Shown: piece after piece, positions 38,128 to 46,195 of the stretch
How the letters are laid out: each line of letters opens with the position of its first letter
Position numbering within the stretch: position 1 is the first letter of the stretch
From: Burkholderia ubonensis subsp. mesacidophila
GTDB lineage: Bacteria; Pseudomonadota; Gammaproteobacteria; Burkholderiales; Burkholderiaceae
Length of the DNA: 64,000 nt
Assembly (NCBI RefSeq): GCF_002097715.1
Contig: NZ_CP020738.1
Location: 620,001-684,000, forward strand
Direction of reading: 5' to 3'
Notes under the pieces: model-generated
What the model saw: the letters and a program-made list of their open reading frames with translations, nothing else
Database searches by the model: none
Told to the model about the DNA's origin: nothing
Made by a program: the position numbers and the translations under genes

Positions 38128-40866
38128 ATGAAGCGCTATACGGTCGGCATCGACCTCGGCACGAGCAATACGGTCGTCGCTTACGTCGAGAACGGGTCGG
38201 ATGCGATCCGCGTGTTCGACGTCGAGCAGCTCGTCGGCCCCGGCGAGGTCGGCGCGCAGCCGCTGCTGCCGTCGGTGCGTTATCACCCGGCGGCGGGCGA
38301 GCTCGCGCCGGACAGCCTGCGGCTGCCGTGGCAGCCGGCTGTTGCGGCAAACGCGGCCGGCGCACCGCCGGCCGTGATCGGCCGCTACGCGCGCATGCTC
38401 GGCGCGCAGGTGCCGGGCCGGCTCGTCGCCAGCGCGAAAAGCTGGCTGTCGCACGCGTCGGTCGACCGGCTCGCGCCGATCCTGCCGTGGGGCGCGACTG
38501 ACGGCGTCGACAAGGTGTCGCCGGTCGACGCGAGCGCGAGCTATCTCGCGCACGTGCGCGACGCATGGGACGCGCATTTCCCCGCTGCGCCGCTCGCCGC
38601 GCAGGACGTGATCCTCACGGTGCCCGCATCGTTCGACGACGGCGCGCGCGCGCTGACGCTCGAGGCCGCGCGTCTCGCGCGGCTGCCGGCGCTGCGGCTG
38701 CTCGAAGAACCGCAGGCCGCGTTCTACGACTGGCTGTACCGCCACCGCGCGTCGCTGCGCGACACGCTTGCCGGCGCGCGGCGCGTGCTGATCTGCGACG
38801 TCGGCGGCGGCACGACCGACCTCACGCTGGTCGACGTCGCGCTCGGCGACGACGGCGAGCCCGCGCTCACGCGGATCGGCGTCGGCAATCACCTGATGCT
38901 CGGCGGCGACAACATGGACCTCGCGCTCGCGCGGCTCGTCGAGACGCGCCTGACCGAGCCCGGCGCGCGGCTGTCGGCCGCGAGCCTGTCGCAGCTCGTC
39001 GAGCGCTGCCGCGCGGCGAAGGAGCGCCTGCTCGGCGACGATGCGCCCGACGCGGTCACGGTCACGCTGCTCGGCGCGGGCAGCCGCCTGATCGGCGGCG
39101 CGCGCTCGGCGGAGCTGACGCGGCAGGAGGTCGAGCAGATCGTCGTCGACGGGTTCTTCCCGCAGGTGGCGGCCGACGAGCTGCCGCGCCGCGCGCGCGG
39201 CGCGATCGTCGAGTTCGGCCTGCCGTACGCGAGCGACGCGGCCGTCACGCGGCACGTCGCCGCGTTTCTTGCGCGGCACGCGGAAGGCCCGCTGCCCGAC
39301 ACGCTGCTGCTCAACGGCGGCGTGTTCCGCGCGGGCGCGCTCGCCGGCCGTCTCGCGCAGACGCTCGGCGCGTGGCGCGGCCAGCCGCTCAACGTCTTGC
39401 AGAACACGCAGCCGGACATCGCGGTCGCGCGCGGCGCGGTCGCGTACGGTCTCGCGCGCGCGGGGCACGCGCCGCGCATCGGCGGCGGCTCGCCGCGCAG
39501 CTACTTCCTCGTGCTCGACGACGGCGGGTCGGAAGAGCGCGGCGTCTGCCTGCTGCCGCGCGGCGCCGAAGAGGGCCACGAGATCCGTCTGGAAGACCGC
39601 ACGTTCGCGTTGCAGCTTGGGGCGCCGGTGCGTTTCCACCTCGTGTCGACGGTCGCCGACACGGCGTACCGGCCCGGCGATCTGGTCACGCTCGACGACG
39701 GCGATTTCGTCCGGCTGCCGCCGATCGCGACGGTGGTCGGGCGGCAGGATGCGCGCGACGCGCGCGAGACGCCGGTGAAGCTCACGGCGTCGCTGACCGA
39801 AGTCGGCACGCTCGAAATGCACTGCATCGCGACGGATGACGCGGCGCAGCGCTGGCGGCTCGAATTTCAATTGCGCGGCGACGCGGCGACTCGAGGCGAC
39901 ACGGATATGTCCGCGCGGCATCCCCGACTCGATCAGGCGATCGAACTGATCGACCGCTCGTTCGGCGGCCGCTCGGCGGACGTCACGCCGAAGGACACGC
40001 GCCGGCTGCGCGCGCAGCTCGAGCAACTGCTCGGCCCGCGTGACGAGTGGGACGTCGCGCTCGCGCGCGAGCTGTTCGATGCGCTGCTCGCGCGGGCGCG
40101 CCGGCGGCGGCGTTCGGCCGATCACGAACGCGCGTGGCTGAACCTCGCCGGCTACTGCGTGCGCCCGGGCGTCGGCCATCCGCTCGATGCATGGCGCATC
40201 GAGCAGCTGTGGCCGCTGTTCGACGACGGCATCCAGTACGTGAACGACGGGCAGGTCTGGTCGGAGTGGTGGACGCTGTGGCGGCGCGCGGCGGGCGGGC
40301 TCGACGAGGATGCGCAGACGCAGATCCGCGACGCGATCGCGTTTCTCGAGCCGGCCGACGGCAAGCGGCGCAAGCTGCCGTTCGATCCGGCCAAGGTCGG
40401 CCCGGCCGACATGACGCGCCTGTCCGCGTCGCTCGAGCGGCTGCCGGTCGAACGCAAGATCGAGCTCGCCGAGCGGCTGATCGCATTGCTGCAGAAGCCG
40501 TCCGACAGCGCGCTCGGTGCGTGGGCGCTCGGCCGCGTCGGCGCGCGCGAGCCGTTCTACGGCAGCGCGCATGGCGTCGTGCCGGCCGATGTCGCCGGCC
40601 GCCTGCTCGACGCGCTGTTCGCGCTCGACTGGAAACAGGTCGAGCCGGCCGCGTTTGCGGCCGCGCAGATTGCGCGGATGACGGGCGACCGCTCGCGCGA
40701 CCTGCCGCCCGACGTGCGCGACGCGGTGATCCGGCGGCTCGCGTCGGCGAACGCGTCGGCGAAGTGGATCGACATGGTGCGCGAGGTGGTTGCGTTCGAC
40801 GTCGACGACACGGTGCGGGTGTTCGGCGAGTCGTTGCCGGCGGGGTTGAAGCTGATCGGGGAATGA
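38128..40866 (+). CDS. atypical Hsp70-family protein 2 with C-terminal DUF3731
   Basis: A 912-residue protein. The N-terminal Hsp70 ATPase has VGIDLGTSNTVVAYVE (about 5-20), ICDVGGGTTDLTLVDV and LLNGGVFRAG. It is a clear paralogue of the preceding Hsp70 (shared SAKSWLSHASVDR, LLEEPQAAFYDWL). A substrate-domain-like region follows to about 590. The last 310 residues are DUF3731, with its diagnostic RPG (YCVRPGVGHPLDAWR) and WRR (WTLWRRAAGG) motifs. No canonical lid is seen. The ATG at 38128 lies 5 bp after the upstream stop. DUF3731 probably gives client or partner specificity, which is inference. Confidence 0.88.
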   Translation: MKRYTVGIDLGTSNTVVAYVENGSDAIRVFDVEQLVGPGEVGAQPLLPSVRYHPAAGELAPDSLRLPWQPAVAANAAGAPPAVIGRYARMLGAQVPGRLVASAKSWLSHASVDRLAPILPWGATDGVDKVSPVDASASYLAHVRDAWDAHFPAAPLAAQDVILTVPASFDDGARALTLEAARLARLPALRLLEEPQAAFYDWLYRHRASLRDTLAGARRVLICDVGGGTTDLTLVDVALGDDGEPALTRIGVGNHLMLGGDNMDLALARLVETRLTEPGARLSAASLSQLVERCRAAKERLLGDDAPDAVTVTLLGAGSRLIGGARSAELTRQEVEQIVVDGFFPQVAADELPRRARGAIVEFGLPYASDAAVTRHVAAFLARHAEGPLPDTLLLNGGVFRAGALAGRLAQTLGAWRGQPLNVLQNTQPDIAVARGAVAYGLARAGHAPRIGGGSPRSYFLVLDDGGSEERGVCLLPRGAEEGHEIRLEDRTFALQLGAPVRFHLVSTVADTAYRPGDLVTLDDGDFVRLPPIATVVGRQDARDARETPVKLTASLTEVGTLEMHCIATDDAAQRWRLEFQLRGDAATRGDTDMSARHPRLDQAIELIDRSFGGRSADVTPKDTRRLRAQLEQLLGPRDEWDVALARELFDALLARARRRRRSADHERAWLNLAGYCVRPGVGHPLDAWRIEQLWPLFDDGIQYVNDGQVWSEWWTLWRRAAGGLDEDAQTQIRDAIAFLEPADGKRRKLPFDPAKVGPADMTRLSASLERLPVERKIELAERLIALLQKPSDSALGAWALGRVGAREPFYGSAHGVVPADVAGRLLDALFALDWKQVEPAAFAAAQIARMTGDRSRDLPPDVRDAVIRRLASANASAKWIDMVREVVAFDVDDTVRVFGESLPAGLKLIGE

Positions 40867-40905
40867 CGGGCGTTCAGGTGCCCGAATGAATCCTCGATTG
40901 AAACC

Positions 40906-40949
40906 ACGGGAACGTGCGGCGGCGTAGTGCCGCGTCGTACGTTGCCCGT
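40906..40949 (+). terminator. possible terminator hairpin after the Hsp70 operon
   Basis: ACGGG-AACGT pairs with ACGTT-CCCGT, and inner arms GCGGC/GCCGC extend the stem. It lies 39 bp after the Hsp70 stop and before the convergent ctlX gene. No T tract follows, so termination is not certain. Confidence 0.4.
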
Positions 40950-41053
40950 TCCCTGTCCGCATCGCCCATCAACGGGATTGCTTTCGGCGCGTTCGGGCCG
41001 ATCTCGCAACGCGTGTCGTGTCCCGCGCGTTGACCTTCGACTTCAACGAAACA

Positions 41054-41998
41054 TCAGCCCAGCCGGCGCGCCAGATGAATCCCCGCCAGCATGCAGCGCA
41101 CCGACCCACCGGCCAGCTCGATCGTTGGCACGTCGAGCGGCAGCAGTTGCGCCGAGCGTTCGATTGTCGTGCGCTGGTCAGGCGTCAGGCAATCGAACGC
41201 CCGCCGCGACAGCGCAAGCACGCGTCCGTCGCGTCCGGACAGTTCGAGCGCATTGCCGGCGAAGTCCGCGATCTGCGACGGTTCGAGCGCGACCACCGTG
41301 CGGCCCGTCTCGGCCAGCCGGCGCCGGATCTCGTCGCGGCGGGCCGGATCGCGGATCAGGTCGAGCCCGACCATCGCGAACTCCGTCGCGACGCTCATCA
41401 TCACGTTCGTGTGATAGATCGGCCGGCCGTCCGCGTCGGCCGTGTCGAAGCAGATCGGCTCGAAGTTGAAGTGCGTGCAGAAGCGTTCGAGCGCGACCGG
41501 ATCGGCGCGGCGCGAGCGCGCCGTGTACGCGATGCGCGCGACGTGGTCGAGCACCATCGCGCCGGTGCCTTCGAGGAACACGTCGTCGTATTCGAGGCCC
41601 GAGTAGTCGATCACGTCCTGCACGCGGTATTCCGTCTTCAGCATCTCGATCACGTCCGCGCGCCGCTCGCGGCGGCGGTTCGGACACGTCATCGGATACA
41701 GCGCGACGTGGCCGCCCGGATGCGTCGAGAACCAGTTGTTCGGGAACACGGAATCCGGCGTGTCGTGCTCGCCGTGGTCGTCGAACACGTGCACGCGCAC
41801 GCCGGCATCGGCGAGCCGCTGCGCGGCGGCGCCGACTTCGTCGCGCGCGGCGGCGGACACCGCGCGCGCGTCGCGGTCGCCGCCTGCGGCGGCGCTGCGC
41901 TGGAACGCGTTGTCGGCGGAGGTTTGCGGGTTCGGCTGGAAATGGTGCGGCCGGATCATCACGACGGCGGCCGGCGCCTGAATCGATACGAGGTTCAT
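41054..41998 (-). CDS. ctlX: CtlX, citrulline-utilisation hydrolase
   Basis: A 314-residue enzyme of the amidinotransferase/arginine-deiminase superfamily (guanidine- and ureido-modifying fold). The active-site features are SVFPNNWFSTHPGGHVALYP near residue 85, GLEYDDVFLEGTGAMVLDH, the histidine in GRPIYHTNVMMSV, and the nucleophile Cys302 in AGGSVRCMLAGIHL. Characterised CtlX converts citrulline to ornithine. Its neighbour is ornithine cyclodeaminase, 55 bp upstream on the same strand. This gives a short route from citrulline through ornithine to proline. Confidence 0.87.
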   Translation of the reverse strand: MNLVSIQAPAAVVMIRPHHFQPNPQTSADNAFQRSAAAGGDRDARAVSAAARDEVGAAAQRLADAGVRVHVFDDHGEHDTPDSVFPNNWFSTHPGGHVALYPMTCPNRRRERRADVIEMLKTEYRVQDVIDYSGLEYDDVFLEGTGAMVLDHVARIAYTARSRRADPVALERFCTHFNFEPICFDTADADGRPIYHTNVMMSVATEFAMVGLDLIRDPARRDEIRRRLAETGRTVVALEPSQIADFAGNALELSGRDGRVLALSRRAFDCLTPDQRTTIERSAQLLPLDVPTIELAGGSVRCMLAGIHLARRLG

Positions 41999-42053
41999 CG
42001 CAAGCGGGGGAAAGGCAAAGGGCGGTGCGGCGTGCCGGCCGCACCGGCTCGGG

Positions 42054-43133
42054 TCAGCGCGCGAACGCGGCGACGGCGTCGGCGACGAAGGCCGCGTGGC
42101 GCTGCGCGATCGCGGACGGATCGTCGATCAGCGCGAACAGGTTCTTCGGATCGACGGCCGGCGGGATCAGCGCGATCTCGACGCCCGCGTTGTGCTGCTG
42201 CGCGAGCGAATGCAGGTAGCGCAGCGCGGAATAGTCTTCCAGCGCGAAGCCGACCGAGTCGAACACGGTGATCTGGCCGGCGCTGTCGCGGCCGGTGGTC
42301 TCGCCCTGCAGCACGCGCCACAGCTCGGTGACCGGGAAGTCGGCCGGCAGCTGCTGGATGTCGCCCTCGACGCGCGACTGCGGCTCGAATTCGACGAACA
42401 CGCGGCCCGCGCGCAGCACGTCCGCATGCAGCTCGGTCTTGCCCGGGCAATCGCCGCCCACCGCGTTCAGGTGCATGCCCGCCTCGATCATGTCGGGGGT
42501 GATGATCGTCGCGTACGCCTTGTCGGCGGTGACGGTCGTCACGATGTCCGCGCCGCGCACGGCGTCGGCGGTCGACGCGGCGCGCACGATGCGCAGCGCC
42601 GGGTACGCGGCGAGATTGCGCACGAGCTTGTCGGTTGCGTGGGGATCGACGTCGAACACGCGGATTTCGTCGATGCCGAGCAGCGTATGGAACGCGATCG
42701 CCTGGAATTCGCTCTGCGCGCCGTTGCCGATCAGCGCCATCGTGCGCGCGTCCGGCCGCGCGAGCGCCTTCGCGGCCAGCACCGACGTCGCGGCGGTGCG
42801 CAGCGCGGTCGTCAGCGTGAGCTCGGCGAGCAGCAGCGGGTAGCCGGTGTCGACCTCCGCGAGCGCGCCGAACGCCATTACCGTGTGCATCCCGCGCGCC
42901 GCGTTGACGGGGTGGCCGTTCACGTACTTGAACGCGAACAGCGACGCGTTGGCGACCGGCATCAGCTCGATCACGCCGTCGCGCGAATGGCAGGCGACGC
43001 GCGGCGACTTGTCGAAGTCGGCCCAGCGCAGGAAGTCGGCGCGCAGCGTGTCGACGAGCTCGTTCAGGAAGCGCGTGACGCCGGTCCGGGCGATCAGCCG
43101 GGCGGTGGCGGGAACGTCGAGGAAGCGGGTCAT
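42054..43133 (-). CDS. ornithine cyclodeaminase
   Basis: A 359-residue cytoplasmic NAD-dependent enzyme of the ornithine cyclodeaminase/mu-crystallin family, turning ornithine into proline and ammonia. Visible are FKYVNGHPVNAARGMHTVMA, the Rossmann motif ALIGNGAQSEFQAIAFH (about residues 138-154), EIRVFDVDPHATDK and HLNAVGGDCPGKTEL. The last of these carries the catalytic aspartate of the family. The ATG at 43131-43133 follows AAGGAGACAGACC, an excellent ribosome site; an upstream in-frame start is not needed. It is the first gene of an operon with ctlX and divergent from an Lrp-type regulator. Confidence 0.92.
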   Translation of the reverse strand: MTRFLDVPATARLIARTGVTRFLNELVDTLRADFLRWADFDKSPRVACHSRDGVIELMPVANASLFAFKYVNGHPVNAARGMHTVMAFGALAEVDTGYPLLLAELTLTTALRTAATSVLAAKALARPDARTMALIGNGAQSEFQAIAFHTLLGIDEIRVFDVDPHATDKLVRNLAAYPALRIVRAASTADAVRGADIVTTVTADKAYATIITPDMIEAGMHLNAVGGDCPGKTELHADVLRAGRVFVEFEPQSRVEGDIQQLPADFPVTELWRVLQGETTGRDSAGQITVFDSVGFALEDYSALRYLHSLAQQHNAGVEIALIPPAVDPKNLFALIDDPSAIAQRHAAFVADAVAAFAR

Positions 43134-43218
43134 GGGTCTGTCTCCTTGAATAATTGGGCCGCGGCGTGACGGGCCGCTCGATGAAGACATTATTTCCGGG
43201 AGGCCAGCCAACAAAAAG

Positions 43219-43262
43219 CCAGCAAAAGTGGCAGATTCATCGATAAACTTGGCACATTGCCA
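43219..43262. promoter_or_regulatory. candidate Lrp/AsnC operator, GCCA/TGGC inverted repeats
   Basis: Two short inverted repeats lie in the divergent region: GCCA-GCAAAAG-TGGC at 43219-43233 and TGGCA-CAT-TGCCA at 43250-43262. Additional GCCAGC words surround them. The position between ornithine cyclodeaminase and the Lrp-type gene fits a regulator site, but binding is not shown. Confidence 0.4.
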
Positions 43263-43358
43263 GCCAGATAGAGCAATCTGACCAGTTCCCGCTGGTCAAT
43301 CGGGGCGGCGCGCGGCAGGCTTGCGGCTGGCTCACATCCGGAACGAAAGGCACACCCA

Positions 43359-43790
43359 ATGATTACGCTGGACGACGTCGACCGTCAGCTCATTGCACTG
43401 TTGCGCGACAACGCGCGGCTGTCCGTCGTCGCGCTCGCGAAGCAGCTGCGCGTCGCGCGCGCGACCGTGCAGAACCGGCTGATGCGGATGGAGAAGCACG
43501 GGGTGATCGTCGGTTACACGGTGCGGCTGAAGCCCGCGGCCGAACGCCACCGGATCCGCGCGCTGATGTCGATCGCGGTGCAGGGCAACCGCGCGGCGGA
43601 AGTGATCAAGGTGCTGCGCGGGCATCCGAGCGTCGCGACGATTCATAGCACCAATGGGCGCTGGGATCTGATCGCGGAGCTGCATGCGGATTCGCTCGAG
43701 AACTTCGATCGCGTGCTCGGGGCGATCCGGCTGATCGACGGGATCGCGAATTCGGAGACGAGCATCCTGCTGTCGACGCACAAGGCGTGA
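43359..43790 (+). CDS. Lrp/AsnC-family transcriptional regulator
   Basis: A 143-residue regulator. The N-terminal helix-turn-helix (about 5-55) reads DDVDRQLIALLRDNARLSVV then ALAKQLRVARATVQNRLMRM. The C-terminal ligand-binding RAM domain (about 65-140) contains HPSVATIHSTNGRWDLIAEL and the closing SETSILLSTHK. Proteins of this family form octamers and sense amino acids. Divergent orientation from ornithine cyclodeaminase/ctlX makes ornithine, citrulline or arginine likely effectors, which is inferred. Confidence 0.92.
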   Translation: MITLDDVDRQLIALLRDNARLSVVALAKQLRVARATVQNRLMRMEKHGVIVGYTVRLKPAAERHRIRALMSIAVQGNRAAEVIKVLRGHPSVATIHSTNGRWDLIAELHADSLENFDRVLGAIRLIDGIANSETSILLSTHKA

Positions 43791-43823
43791 CGCGCGCGAG
43801 GGTGGGGGCGAAACCGGCGCCGG

Positions 43824-43928
43824 TCAGTCGAATGCGTCGATACGCGCACGCCACGCGCTTTGCGCGAACGATTCCGTCAGAAAATCGATGAACGCTCGGA
43901 CCTTCGGCGGCGTGAGCCGTGCGTGCGC
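43824..43928 (-). pseudogene. LysR-family regulator remnant (3' end only)
   Basis: The last 30 or so codons read RLTPPKVRAFIDFLTESFAQ and end RIDAFD at a stop at 43824-43826. PxKVRAFIDFL is the standard C-terminal pattern of LysR regulators. The homology ends exactly where the 35-bp repeat begins at 43929. LysR genes are often divergent from NmrA/SDR genes like the one at 47791. The missing body was therefore probably lost when the island between them was inserted. The start and DNA-binding domain are absent. Confidence 0.7.
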
Positions 43929-43963
43929 GTTTTTCCTTGGCACCGGCCAGGCCGGCGTTTTCC
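43929..43963. repeat. 35-bp direct repeat, copy 1
   Basis: The core TTGGCACCGGCCAGGC-GGCGTT is shared with 44975-45009; 32 of 35 positions agree. It contains a short CCGGC/GCCGG stem. It touches the stop codon of the nuclease-like gene on one side and the LysR remnant on the other, so it marks the left edge of the island. Confidence 0.8.
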
Positions 43964-44499
43964 TATGCCGTTCGCTCGATCGCGAACAGGCGTTCGAGCA
44001 CCTCGTCCAGACTGCGAAGAATCTCGAACGCGCCCTTCGTGAGTATCCGCTGATTCGGCCTCTCGGCCTTTTCACCTTGTGCGTTTCCACGTGTATGACG
44101 CGCAAGCCTGAGATTGGTAAGGTCCGGCAGTCGCTGGCCGGGCTCCGAGCCAAACCAGCGGTACTCTTTTATTTCAAGATCGTCCGTAACACCGAGCCAG
44201 ATCACGCATCCGCTTGGGCTAGTCGCTAGCCGCCGGTTGACGGTGATGTTCCCACGCGAGCCATCGACCAATGATGCTTTGAACTGGACGTGCCGCATCA
44301 CGTCGCCGCAGCACATGACTAGGTCATAGCCGCTTGCGTCGAACTCCGCACGCAGGACCTCCACGTCCGTCACGCCGAGCTGCCAAAGACGCCGCATCGC
44401 GTCGCCTATGAACACGTGCTCGACGATTCGCTCCCGGAGAACCGAATGTGTAGCATGCCTCCCTCTAAATGCGTCAACGTTTAACGATTTGGCTTCCAA
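43963..44499 (-). CDS. PD-(D/E)XK nuclease-like protein
   Basis: A 178-residue soluble protein. The segment around residues 50-76 (LRAEFDASGYDLVMC then MRHVQFKAS) has the arrangement Glu52, Asp59, Gln72-x-Lys74. This is the catalytic core pattern (E...D...QxK) of the PD-(D/E)XK nuclease fold. Following strands include VIWLGVTDDLEIKEYRWFG. No specific family recognised. It could be an anti-phage or toxin-type nuclease or a repair enzyme. The base composition is clearly below the chromosomal average. The gene ends at repeat copy 1 and forms a repeat-bounded unit with the next gene. Confidence 0.5.
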   Translation of the reverse strand: MEAKSLNVDAFRGRHATHSVLRERIVEHVFIGDAMRRLWQLGVTDVEVLRAEFDASGYDLVMCCGDVMRHVQFKASLVDGSRGNITVNRRLATSPSGCVIWLGVTDDLEIKEYRWFGSEPGQRLPDLTNLRLARHTRGNAQGEKAERPNQRILTKGAFEILRSLDEVLERLFAIERTA

Positions 44500-44650
44500 T
44501 CCCGCCCTCGCTTTTCAGAGTTGTCTGATTCTCAGCTCGCGATCCATCACATACGATGCTTTGGGTCTGCGTCATACCTTGCCCCCCGCTGTACTTGCCC
44601 CGAGCCGCAGCGGGGTCCTTTCCTTACGCCGGTCCAGCCGAGTTTTCCGA

Positions 44651-44971
44651 TCAATCGAGTGGGATAGCCGGCGCCAACCCGAAACTGGCGCGTCGGCGAT
44701 TCGCGTTGTCCAGGATTGCCTGGAATTCGCTTGCTCGGTCGGCGCTGACTTCAATGCGGCCATCCGCGCCAATCAACCTGACAGACCTACCGCGCGAAAG
44801 AAACACACGCATGTTGCTCAGAACGCTTACGAGCGGACTCGTGCTCTGCTCCCGACACAAGCGGTCCCACTCCGTTGCGCTTACGTAAAGGTTGTCATCC
44901 TCGATATAGATCGGTGATGGGTTGCCCTCCGGCAAGCCGTCGAATTTGTTGTCTTGCGCTTGAATAGTCAT
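44651..44971 (-). CDS. hypothetical protein in repeat-bounded unit
   Basis: A 106-residue soluble, acidic protein from the ATG at 44969-44971 (MTIQAQDNKFDGLPEGNPSP). It has a short helical middle (SATEWDRLCREQ) and a beta-like centre (SVRLIGADGRIEVS). No family recognised. The start codon lies three bases from repeat copy 2. The nuclease-like gene follows 151 bp downstream. The small acidic partner could be an antagonist or cofactor of that protein, but this is speculation. Confidence 0.45.
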   Translation of the reverse strand: MTIQAQDNKFDGLPEGNPSPIYIEDDNLYVSATEWDRLCREQSTSPLVSVLSNMRVFLSRGRSVRLIGADGRIEVSADRASEFQAILDNANRRRASFGLAPAIPLD

Positions 44972-44974
44972 AGT

Positions 44975-45009
44975 GTTTTTTCTTGGCACCGGCCAGGCTG
45001 GCGTTATCC
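44975..45009. repeat. 35-bp direct repeat, copy 2
   Basis: Same core as 43929-43963 with three substitutions (TTTTTT run, GCTGG, GTTAT). It lies between the zinc-ribbon gene stop and the start of the 106-residue protein. Together the copies bound a 1.05-kb two-gene unit. Confidence 0.8.
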
Positions 45010-45046
45010 GATATAAATTTCGCGACCAGAGGCATTCTGTTGTTAA

Positions 45047-45370
45047 TCAGGCCCGGTATCGTCGACTGAAGCGCACATCGTTGACGAATTTTTTGCGCAG
45101 CACGACGAAAACCCACACAAATACCGCCACGAATGCCAGAACAGAAGCCGCTCCCAACGATCGCGGCAAAATCCGCTGCACGAGAAAGCCAGCAAAGAGA
45201 GCTGCAATCAGAGCGAGGCCGGCTGCCCCAAGCGGGTTCCCATATTTCACCTCCGCCTTGCAACCAATGCACACCGATGCTCCGTACGACACCTTGCTGT
45301 GGCAATGAGGGCAGGTGACCCTGTTCGCGGTGCCCGCGCGGTGCTTGACGGTGAACTCTCTTTCTCTCAT
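45047..45370 (-). CDS. zinc-ribbon membrane protein
   Basis: A 107-residue protein. The N-terminal part carries a four-cysteine ribbon: CPHCHSKVSYGASVCIGCKA (about residues 20-39). Two hydrophobic helices follow (about 48-66 and 73-92, GLALIAALFAGFLV and SVLAFVAVFVWVFVVL), then a basic tail. It is probably an inner-membrane protein with a cytoplasmic zinc ribbon. The ATG is at 45368-45370 and no family symbol can be given. It belongs to the lower-G+C island. Confidence 0.65.
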   Translation of the reverse strand: MREREFTVKHRAGTANRVTCPHCHSKVSYGASVCIGCKAEVKYGNPLGAAGLALIAALFAGFLVQRILPRSLGAASVLAFVAVFVWVFVVLRKKFVNDVRFSRRYRA

Positions 45371-45402
45371 TTTGCTTTCCCCGACCTACTAGGCCAATCG
45401 CC

Positions 45403-45606
45403 CTACGACCTGAAAACCTTCCACTCGGCATACAAGAGCTTTGCGGGCGTAATCGCCGCGACGCCACTCTCCCGGCATGCAGTGACTACGTCATCATATT
45501 CGTCCAGCAGCAAGTCCACGACGATGCTAGGACAACCATGTACATTCTGCAGGTTCTCGGCAACGAGGAAACGGTAGCGGTCCGGCGAAAACGGCGTCTG
45601 CGACAC
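45403..45606 (-). CDS. small hypothetical island protein
   Basis: A 67-residue protein with a GTG start at 45604-45606 (VSQTPFSPDRYRFLVAENLQ), seven bases after GAAGGAGAAG. The rest is acidic and helical (CPSIVVDLLLDEYDDVVTAC). The frame is open further upstream without an equal start site. No family recognised. Confidence 0.45.
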   Translation of the reverse strand: MSQTPFSPDRYRFLVAENLQNVHGCPSIVVDLLLDEYDDVVTACRESGVAAITPAKLLYAEWKVFRS

Positions 45607-45679
45607 GTTCTTCTCCTTCGTTATATGCAAGCCCGACGACCCGGCTGGCGTGGGGCGCTCACGCGCCAATTTTTCCGAT

Positions 45680-45880
45680 TCAACACTTGAGGTTGTTCCA
45701 CGTCCGTACTAGTGCCGCCAAAAGATCGTCGTCCGACACTCCGTCACGGCGCATCAATTCGGGTCCCTTAAATCCGCACTTCACGTGCTGAACGTACCCT
45801 GTGCCCGCATGGATAAACACCCCAATTTCGGTTTCACCGCCGCAGCCCGGGCATGGGCCGATCGCTGGCTCGCTTCTCAT
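45680..45880 (-). CDS. Lar-like small zinc-ribbon protein
   Basis: A 66-residue protein with CPGCGGETEIGVFIHAGTGY, then QHVKCGFKGPELMRRDG and a terminal ALVRTWNNLKC. The CPxCG...C..G..GP...WN arrangement is that of phage Lar-type restriction-alleviation and related zinc-ribbon proteins. It points to a phage origin of this part of the island. Activity is not proven by the sequence. Confidence 0.55.
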   Translation of the reverse strand: MRSEPAIGPCPGCGGETEIGVFIHAGTGYVQHVKCGFKGPELMRRDGVSDDDLLAALVRTWNNLKC

Positions 45881-45896
45881 ACGCTGCTTTCCTAAG

Positions 45897-46091
45897 TCAG
45901 CCGCGGTTCGTGAGGGCGCGTTCGATCTTCTTGTCCGTCTTGTACTGGCTCAGGGCATAGACAGACCAAATTGCGGCTGGAATCCACCCGATCAGTGTGA
46001 TCTGAAGCAGCAGGCAGATGATTCCTGCAAAAGGCCGGCCGATTGTGAAGAACTGGAGCCACGGCAGAATCAGGGCAAGCAAAAGGCGCAT
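45897..46091 (-). CDS. YqaE/Pmp3-like small membrane protein
   Basis: A 64-residue protein with two membrane helices: LLLALILPWLQFFTIG and FAGIICLLLQITLIGWIPAA. The latter is followed by IWSVYALSQYKTDKKIERAL. The layout matches the YqaE/Pmp3 family, which affects membrane potential in stress, and close forms occur in phage and mobile regions. It lies 16 bp after the upstream stop region of the Lar-like gene's neighbourhood. Confidence 0.65.
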   Translation of the reverse strand: MRLLLALILPWLQFFTIGRPFAGIICLLLQITLIGWIPAAIWSVYALSQYKTDKKIERALTNRG

Positions 46092-46195
46092 TTTGGTCCT
46101 CGTGTAGTTATAACCGTTGTTATCGAGTCAGCTACAGGCCGACTTGCCGGGCACTCGAGTGCCGGGTACTTCCCGTTTATCGGCTCGCGCCGTGA

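Noticed and set aside
37924..40962. 1012-codon antisense frame over the second Hsp70
   Set aside because: Arg-rich shadow of the Hsp70/DUF3731 gene, which has all diagnostic motifs.
43929..45009. Integron attC sites or a CRISPR-like array for the 35-bp repeats
   Set aside because: Only two copies 1.05 kb apart, no regular spacers and no integron core-site pattern.
44895..45467. 190-codon minus-strand frame spanning repeat copy 2
   Set aside because: It overlaps the zinc-ribbon protein in another frame; only the latter has a conserved cysteine pattern.
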